A stretch of DNA of 64,000 nucleotides, from NCBI RefSeq assembly GCF_014192475.1, contig NZ_JACHXZ010000002.1, positions 540,524 to 604,523 on the forward strand. Reading direction: 5' to 3'. This DNA comes from Simiduia aestuariiviva (GTDB taxonomy: Bacteria; Pseudomonadota; Gammaproteobacteria; Pseudomonadales; Cellvibrionaceae). A program made the translations under genes and the position numbers. Below are positions 58,577 to 64,000 of this stretch, one piece after another; the first letter of the stretch is position 1; each line of letters begins with the position of its first letter. The notes under the pieces were generated by a model. It searched no databases. It saw nothing but the letters and a program-made list of their open reading frames with translations, and had not been told where the DNA came from.

Positions 58577-61285
58577 CTAGGACTTAGGTTTCACTGTTTT
58601 TTTAGCTGCCGCCTTTTTAGGTGCAGCCTTTTTGGGTGCCGCTTTTTTCGCGGCACGCTTAGTCGTCTTTTCTACCTGCCAGCGACCGCCCTCGTAATGC
58701 GCCTTCCATCCACTAGCCTTACCGTCTATTTCAGACTGTACGTAGTGCACTTTTTCCTTTCGGTTAAAGCGTATCACCGTTGGATTGCCGTCATCATCGG
58801 CTACCGGGGCCGAAAACAAGAAGGAATATTTCTTATCAATGGCGTCCTTGTGTGGCAGCAACTCACTCACGAGCGGTGCGCGCGTCTCACGGTTTTTGGG
58901 AAATTGACTTGCTGCCAAAAACAAGCCTGCAGCACCATCACGCAATATGTAGTGATCCTCTACTTTTTGGCACGCTAGCTCAGGCATAGGCACGGGATCC
59001 ATTTTTGGTGGAGCAGCCTCGCCATTTTTAAGCAGCTTGCGGGTATTTTTACACTCGCTATTGGTGCAACCAAAATACTTGCCAAAGCGCCCAGTTTTTA
59101 ACTGCATCTCACTGCTGCACTTGTCGCACTCAAGTACCGGGCCGTCATAGCCTTTAATTTTGAACGTACCCGCCTCCACTTCATAGCCGGCACAATCCGG
59201 ATTATTGCCACAAATATGCAACTTCCGGCTTTCATCAAGTAAGTAGCTATCCATCGCCGCCTTGCAAATCTTACAGCGACGCTTGGTGCGCAGTAAGCGG
59301 CTTTCTGCCTCTTCATCATCAGCACTGATGGCTTCATCACCGGAAACCAAATTCATCGTATTCTTGCAGCGTTCTTTTGGCGGCAAACCATACCCAGAAC
59401 AACCTAAAAACACCCCGGTTGAACCCGTTCGAATTTGCATATGACGCCCACAGTTACCGCACTCGATGTCGGTATCCGTCGGATCGTTGGCACGCATTCC
59501 GCCTTCTTTTGCCTTTGCCAAATCCAATTTTTTGGAAAAGTTTCTGTAAAACTCGTCCAGCACTTCGCGCCAACCACGCTCACCCATTGCAACTTGGTCG
59601 AGCTGCTGTTCCATTTCCGCGGTGAATGAAAAAGCCATTAAATCATCGAAGCTTTCTACCAAGCGTTCGGTGACGATATCGCCCATTTTTTCTGCGAAAA
59701 AGCGTCTCCCTTCAACTCGGGCGTAGCCGCGGTCCTGGATTGTGGAAATAATGGCAGCATAGGTTGAGGGACGGCCGATACCCCTCTTTTCAAGCTCTTT
59801 GACTAATGCAGCTTCTGAATATCGCGCAGGTGGCTTAGTGAAATGTTGTGCAGGCTCCAATGATTTGAGCGCAAGATTTTCGCCCACTTTGACATCGGGC
59901 AGCACCACGTCCTCATCTTTTTTGGCCTGAGCTGGCATCACTTTCATAAAACCGTCAAAGCGGATCACGCGACCCCGCGTTCGCAGCTCATAGTCTCCCG
60001 CCTTCACAACGATTGCGCTGGATGTAAACTCCGCTGGCATCATTTGGCAGGCCACAAATCGCTGCCAGATAAGCCCGTAAAGCCGCTCAGCGTCGCGCTC
60101 CATGCCTTTTAGGTGGGCTGGCATCATAGCGACATCAGATGGACGAATCGCCTCGTGCGCCTCTTGAGCGCCATCCTTGCTGCTGTAAACATTGGGGGCT
60201 TCGGGCAGATAGCGCTTACCAAAATTATCAACAATGTAATCGCGACACATGGCGACTGCATCCGCTGATAAATTGGTGGAATCCGTACGCATGTAGGTGA
60301 TGTAGCCTGCCTCGTAGAGGCGCTGCGCCATCATCATGGTTTTCTTAACGCTAAATCCCAACTGGGTCGATGCAGCCTGCTGCAACGTCGACGTGATAAA
60401 GGGCGCTGAAGGTTTGGACTTGGTAGGCTTGTCTTCACGCTCAGCAACGCGATAAACCGCCTGCTCAAGCGCTTTTACCGCAGCCGTTGTTTCCGCCTCG
60501 GTGAGCGGCTTAAATGCCTGCTCCTGAAATTTTTTGACCTCAAAGCGCAACGGATGAGCATCTGCCGTATGCAAATTAGCGAAGAGATCCCAATATTCTT
60601 CTGGGATAAATGCGCGAATTTCTTGCTCTCGCTCCACCAAAAGTCGAACAGCTACTGATTGAACCCTGCCTGCAGACAAGCCGCGCGCCACCTTCTCCCA
60701 GAGTAGTGGCGATACCATGTAGCCTACAACTCGGTCCAAAAATCGACGCGCTTGCTGAGCATTGACGCGGTTTAGGTCTAGGTTGCTCGGCTTTTCAAAG
60801 GCGCCTTTGATGGCCGTTTTGGTAATTTCGTTAAATACAACGCGCTTATACCGGCTTTCGTCACCACCAATGGCTTCGCGTAGATGCCAGGCGATGGCTT
60901 CTCCCTCGCGGTCCAAATCCGTCGCGAGGTAAATTTCATCGGCTTTTGCAGCCAGTTGTTTTAGTTCATTTACGACTTTTTCTTTGCCCGGCAAAATCTC
61001 GTAATGGGCCTCCCAGTTATTGTCAGGGTCGATTCCCATACGGTTAATTAACTGGTCGCGAGCCTTAGCGGCCTTATGCGCTGTTTTTTCTTCCGGGGAC
61101 AATTTGCGGGTAATCGCGGCCTGCCTGGCGCGTTCTTTGGGATCTACGGCGCCTTTAGCACTGCCACTGGTGGGTAAATCGCGGATGTGGCCAACACTGG
61201 ACTTTACAATGTAGTCGCTGCCCAGGTATTTATTGATCGTCTTTGCCTTGGCGGGAGATTCGACGATAACCAGTGATTTGGCCAT
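58577..61285 (-). CDS. topA: DNA topoisomerase I
   Basis: Type IA topoisomerase of 902 residues that relaxes negative supercoils. The TOPRIM domain starts [19 protein letters not shown], and the catalytic Tyr is in [10 protein letters not shown] near residue 330. Zinc-finger repeats with [16 protein letters not shown] and CDKCSSEM lie after about 600. The last 30 residues are a basic tail of KKAAPKK repeats like that of the histone-like protein at 27194. The upstream palindrome at 61353 may be an operator. Confidence 0.97.
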   Translation of the reverse strand: MAKSLVIVESPAKAKTINKYLGSDYIVKSSVGHIRDLPTSGSAKGAVDPKERARQAAITRKLSPEEKTAHKAAKARDQLINRMGIDPDNNWEAHYEILPGKEKVVNELKQLAAKADEIYLATDLDREGEAIAWHLREAIGGDESRYKRVVFNEITKTAIKGAFEKPSNLDLNRVNAQQARRFLDRVVGYMVSPLLWEKVARGLSAGRVQSVAVRLLVEREQEIRAFIPEEYWDLFANLHTADAHPLRFEVKKFQEQAFKPLTEAETTAAVKALEQAVYRVAEREDKPTKSKPSAPFITSTLQQAASTQLGFSVKKTMMMAQRLYEAGYITYMRTDSTNLSADAVAMCRDYIVDNFGKRYLPEAPNVYSSKDGAQEAHEAIRPSDVAMMPAHLKGMERDAERLYGLIWQRFVACQMMPAEFTSSAIVVKAGDYELRTRGRVIRFDGFMKVMPAQAKKDEDVVLPDVKVGENLALKSLEPAQHFTKPPARYSEAALVKELEKRGIGRPSTYAAIISTIQDRGYARVEGRRFFAEKMGDIVTERLVESFDDLMAFSFTAEMEQQLDQVAMGERGWREVLDEFYRNFSKKLDLAKAKEGGMRANDPTDTDIECGNCGRHMQIRTGSTGVFLGCSGYGLPPKERCKNTMNLVSGDEAISADDEEAESRLLRTKRRCKICKAAMDSYLLDESRKLHICGNNPDCAGYEVEAGTFKIKGYDGPVLECDKCSSEMQLKTGRFGKYFGCTNSECKNTRKLLKNGEAAPPKMDPVPMPELACQKVEDHYILRDGAAGLFLAASQFPKNRETRAPLVSELLPHKDAIDKKYSFLFSAPVADDDGNPTVIRFNRKEKVHYVQSEIDGKASGWKAHYEGGRWQVEKTTKRAAKKAAPKKAAPKKAAAKKTVKPKS

Positions 61286-61669
61286 ATTAGGTCTCTAGTT
61301 GCTTGTATTGTTTCTTTATATAGACAGCTTAAAACGTTGCATGCTTCTTTTAATACAGTCGCTGTATAGCTTGCAAACGCATTAGCACTGCTGCCCCTTT
61401 AAGGCTCAGGGTGCGCATATATAAAACCTCAGCGCGAGTGGGTCAAGTGATTACTTTTTAGCACACCTTTGCCGTAAAGCGATTTACTCCACTATTTTCG
61501 GTCACAAACTGGATGTCTTACCAGTCGCGCAAAAACAACATAACCCCATGTTTTTATTGAATATTTTAAAAACCACACTAAAGAATAGCTACAAGCAGCC
61601 GACACCCAGCTTGCTACACTTAATGGGGCCATAAGTTTTTTTTGCAGCCAATGCGTCGAGGGACAGCGA
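61286..61669. other. Gene-free divergent region between topA and an unknown gene (384 bp)
   Basis: It contains ATACAG-TCG-CTGTAT (61353-61367) and A/T-rich stretches. The ribosome site GAGGGA lies before the TTG at 61670. No gene or structural RNA is supported. Confidence 0.5.
61353..61367. promoter_or_regulatory. 15-bp inverted repeat upstream of topA
   Basis: ATACAG and CTGTAT with TCG between, about 70 bp before topA. The half sites are those of LexA boxes but in the opposite arrangement (ACAG...CTGT), so it is not an SOS box. Confidence 0.4.
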
Positions 61670-62422
61670 TTGACCAGCCTGATTATATTTTGTGCTATTG
61701 CGATTATGTCGCTGCTCGTGGTTAGCATTGCCAATCAGCGGGAGGAGCGGCTGCGCTCGCGTAGAATTCGCATGCAAAAGCTCAAAATGCGTGTTGATGA
61801 GCTGGAGACACTGCTAATCCACCTAACCCATTTGCTTGAAAACCCGGATGTCCTTATTCAAATCAACGACGAAATAGTCGACATGTATCAAGCAATGATC
61901 GATCTTGATGCGAGCCTGCCCTACCTCGAAGCCGGGCTCAATACAGCGCAACAAAGGGGCAGCCAATTTTCAGCCAACCAACCGCTAACGCCCCGGAGGC
62001 TATTGGAAAGTGATGCAAAAATAGCGCTAGCTCAAAAACATTTAACGGAAGCCGCCAGGGTAATCCGCCACCGACAAGCACACGCTAAGATCTCAATGGA
62101 AGAAATGCAACTATTGGTGCGAGAACTGAGCTATCAGCATTTAATGGTAGATGCGATCTCGATGATCGGTCAGGGCCATAAACAAATGAATCGGAGCAAC
62201 CCGCTTTCGGCGCAAGCCTATTACAAAAAAGCGCGCCAACACCTTATTTCGTCTACCCACTCTGACCCACGCCGACACCAAATGATTAAAGAGCTAGCCG
62301 AAATGTTGGACGGGAAACGCACTTCGATCAGCGCGACAATAATGGCAGAAACCTATTTAAATCCCGATGCGCAAGATCAACAAACCGACCAACTACTCGA
62401 CGATATTCTAGACGATGAATAA
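61670..62422 (+). CDS. Membrane-anchored protein of unknown function, TTG start
   Basis: The 250-residue protein has one N-terminal membrane helix (about 3-20), a basic stretch (REERLRSRRIRMQKLKM) and then mostly helix with coiled-coil character (about 35-60) and SAQAYYKKARQHLI near 185. It has an acidic tail. The start is TTG at 61670 with GAGGGA 9 bases before it; no nearby in-frame ATG fits. I recognise no domain. It is divergent from topA, a place held by a similar unknown gene in Pseudomonas as I recall. It ends 7 bp from the next gene on the opposite strand. Confidence 0.75.
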   Translation: MTSLIIFCAIAIMSLLVVSIANQREERLRSRRIRMQKLKMRVDELETLLIHLTHLLENPDVLIQINDEIVDMYQAMIDLDASLPYLEAGLNTAQQRGSQFSANQPLTPRRLLESDAKIALAQKHLTEAARVIRHRQAHAKISMEEMQLLVRELSYQHLMVDAISMIGQGHKQMNRSNPLSAQAYYKKARQHLISSTHSDPRRHQMIKELAEMLDGKRTSISATIMAETYLNPDAQDQQTDQLLDDILDDE

Positions 62423-62429
62423 AAACGAT

Positions 62430-62936
62430 CTACGCACTAGCCACACTTTCGGAAGGCAATTTTGCCGCCATGGCGTTTTGAAACGACGATAGCCACGCCA
62501 TCAAAAACTCCAACTCAGCCATTGAGCCCCGCTCACTCCAATGCACGCCCAAACCTTCGGGTCCCGCCGAAACCCCCATCACCGTGTTCGGCAACGCTTT
62601 TATCTGCTCATTCAGCATATCTGCAAGCTCTGGCGCAGCCTCAGACTCCCAGGACCAAAAATCATTGACATGAATGTCATGGGCATAGTCTTTGCGCACT
62701 AACGCCCAGCGCTGACTGCGCAGACCTTTATGTCGCCACGGCATCGCATAGAGCGCCGTGCCCTTTAACGAGGGGTCATGTCCAGAGGCCAATCTAACCC
62801 GCAGCCCTTCAGAATTGGCTCGCGCTCGCAGTGTAGCTAGTTTGCGCTGTCCACCACTAGGTCTAAACATCATGACCGGGCCTACAGCCAAGGCGATGAC
62901 AGCCACTATGATTAGCCAATTACTCCATTCCGACAC
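62430..62936 (-). CDS. Membrane-anchored protein of unknown function
   Basis: The 168-residue protein has one N-terminal membrane helix (about 6-24; WLIIVAVIALAVGPVMMF) and then a soluble domain with LATLRARANSEGLRVRLAS and ALVRKDYAHDIHVNDFWSW. The cytoplasmic part probably packs as an alpha/beta domain. The function is unknown to me. It is divergent from the universal stress protein gene, with 79 bp between. Confidence 0.78.
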   Translation of the reverse strand: MSEWSNWLIIVAVIALAVGPVMMFRPSGGQRKLATLRARANSEGLRVRLASGHDPSLKGTALYAMPWRHKGLRSQRWALVRKDYAHDIHVNDFWSWESEAAPELADMLNEQIKALPNTVMGVSAGPEGLGVHWSERGSMAELEFLMAWLSSFQNAMAAKLPSESVASA

Positions 62937-63015
62937 AATAGTCCCCTTTGTGCTTTTAACGCCGCCATCGGCGCGCTAGTATTATTGAAACGTCTCATCC
63001 AGCAGGAGAGCCAAC

Positions 63016-63459
63016 ATGAACAATTACCAACAAATTGTCGTTGGGGTAGACCTTTCACCTGAATCCTCTCAGGTTCTCGATCGTGCAACACAACTCAGCA
63101 AGCTATGTCAGGCCGAAGTACATCTTGTACACGTACTCGAACCCTTAACCTTTGCTTACGGCGGTGACATCCCCATGGACCTCACCGAAATTCAATCACA
63201 ACTGCAATCTCAAGCTGAACAGCACCTCCACAAACTGGCAGATCACTTCAACATTGGCAAGCCACACTGCCACTTACTGGTAGGACAACCTGCTGCGGAG
63301 TTACACCGCATTGCCGAGGAGCAATCTGCCGATCTCATTATCGTGGGCAGCCACGGCAGACAAGGATTGGCGTTATTGCTAGGGTCCACGGCCAATGGTG
63401 TTTTACATGGCGCCAATCGCGATGTTCTGGCAGTACGCGTGGAAGAAGCCAGCGCCTAA
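63016..63459 (+). CDS. Universal stress protein (UspA family)
   Basis: The 147-residue single-domain protein has IVVGVDLSPESSQVLDRA at the start, and the ATP/phosphate motif GSHGRQGLALLLGSTANGVL near residue 115. Such proteins aid survival in stationary phase and stress. AGGAG precedes the ATG. It ends 1 bp from the uup stop on the opposite strand. Confidence 0.93.
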   Translation: MNNYQQIVVGVDLSPESSQVLDRATQLSKLCQAEVHLVHVLEPLTFAYGGDIPMDLTEIQSQLQSQAEQHLHKLADHFNIGKPHCHLLVGQPAAELHRIAEEQSADLIIVGSHGRQGLALLLGSTANGVLHGANRDVLAVRVEEASA

Positions 63460-63460
63460 G

Positions 63461-64000
63461 CTACAGGGCGTCCAGTTCCGCCCACCGCTCAAATGCAAGC
63501 TCTAAGGCTGCTTCCTTTTCTGCCAGCGCCGTCAATGATTTTTCAGTGACTTCGCGCGGCTGATCGAAGAACGCCGGCGCCGCCATCGCCTCTTGAAGCG
63601 ATGCGATCTCTGCCTCTAGCACTTCAATTTTTCGAGGAAGCTCAGCTAACTCGCGCTGCAACTTATAACTCAGCTTTTTCCCTTTCGCATCATGTTTAAC
63701 CGCGCTGTGGGGCTCCGATTCCTGCGTTGTCGCAGCACTCGCGCCACTTCCAGCTTGCGAGTTAGCCGCGTCTCGATGTCGATGCCAGCGGCCTCCTTGA
63801 CGCAACCAGTCTTCATAACCACCCACGTACTCGCGCACCTGTCCATCGCCTTCAAAAGCAAAGCAACTGGTCACCACATTGTCTAAAAATGCTCGGTCAT
63901 GACTCACCAAAAGCAATGTGCCTTCATAGTTGGATAGCAGCTCTTCCAACAACTCCAAGGTTTCAACATCGAGGTCATTGGTCGGCTCATCGAGGACTAA
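63461..64000 (-). CDS. uup: ABC-F ATPase Uup (C-terminal part)
   Basis: The last 179 residues of an ABC-F protein; the gene continues beyond the right edge. The visible part has Walker B LVLDEPTNDLDVET, SHDRAFLDNVVT and then the C-terminal coiled-coil region with LSYKLQRELAELP and IEVLEAEIASLQEAM. Uup acts at the ribosome and has a DNA-binding C-terminal domain. The motif order fits Uup better than other ABC-F members, but the N-terminus is not seen. Confidence 0.88.
   Translation of the reverse strand, partial: LVLDEPTNDLDVETLELLEELLSNYEGTLLLVSHDRAFLDNVVTSCFAFEGDGQVREYVGGYEDWLRQGGRWHRHRDAANSQAGSGASAATTQESEPHSAVKHDAKGKKLSYKLQRELAELPRKIEVLEAEIASLQEAMAAPAFFDQPREVTEKSLTALAEKEAALELAFERWAELDAL

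Overview
The window is a chromosomal segment of a gammaproteobacterium. It carries almost only core genes and shows no phage, insertion sequence, plasmid or CRISPR signature. The gene content and order point to a marine relative of Pseudomonas, perhaps in or near the Cellvibrionales; that placement is inference. The grounds are a complete Na+-translocating NQR operon with apbE and nqrM, a PsrA-type TetR regulator, a long GAPDH with an N-terminal extension, and a run from lolCDE through sthA, nqr, gap, mfd, csiV, MTIP phosphorylase, nagZ, psrA, lexA-sulA to topA. As I recall it, Pseudomonas aeruginosa has this same order.

Layout. (1) 1-6.3 kb, minus strand: comEC, exbB, exbD, lpxK, kdsB, a low-molecular-weight phosphatase and murB (partial), an envelope operon. 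(2) 6.4-12.9 kb: a flavodoxin-like protein, an arsenosugar-type cassette (radical SAM ArsS plus two glycosyltransferases), tRNA-Arg(CCU), rsmE and a large GGDEF-EAL protein. (3) 13.1-18.4 kb: alanine dehydrogenase with a divergent Lrp regulator, ttcA, a YcgR-like PilZ protein and a DUF547 protein. (4) 18.4-28 kb: bioA, then a long minus-strand series of closely spaced genes (tsaB, uppP, beta-hydroxyacid dehydrogenase, VOC protein, M18 aminopeptidase, cyclic-nucleotide-binding/rhodanese fusion, DUF3524 mannosyltransferase-like protein, trpS), with a histone H1-like protein upstream. (5) 28-35.8 kb: hemH, adk, an unknown coiled-coil protein, DUF2062, lolCDE, a PilZ protein with a helical insert and a small secreted protein. 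(6) 35.8-46.3 kb: sthA, nqrM, apbE, nqrFEDCBA and GAPDH. (7) 46.5-64 kb: mfd, csiV, a cold-shock protein, MTIP phosphorylase, mscS, nagZ, psrA, LOG protein, lexA-sulA, topA, several conserved unknowns, a universal stress protein and the end of uup.

Functional links. ApbE attaches FMN to NqrB and NqrC and NqrM supplies iron, so the sodium pump and its maturation factors lie in one series. LexA and SulA share a promoter with two perfect SOS boxes. Two PilZ proteins and one GGDEF-EAL enzyme suggest c-di-GMP signalling. Outer-membrane biogenesis is strongly represented (lpxK, kdsB, lolCDE, murB, nagZ, uppP, csiV).

The least explained signals are two arrays of short tandem repeats: three 22-bp units directly before nqrA, and six 12-bp A-tract units between two unknown genes near 57.9 kb. 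Others are the ArsS-glycosyltransferase cassette without ArsM, the cyclic-nucleotide-binding/rhodanese fusion that has lost its catalytic cysteine, and a set of convergent gene pairs whose 3' ends touch or overlap. I did not find a clearly new multi-gene defence or mobile system.
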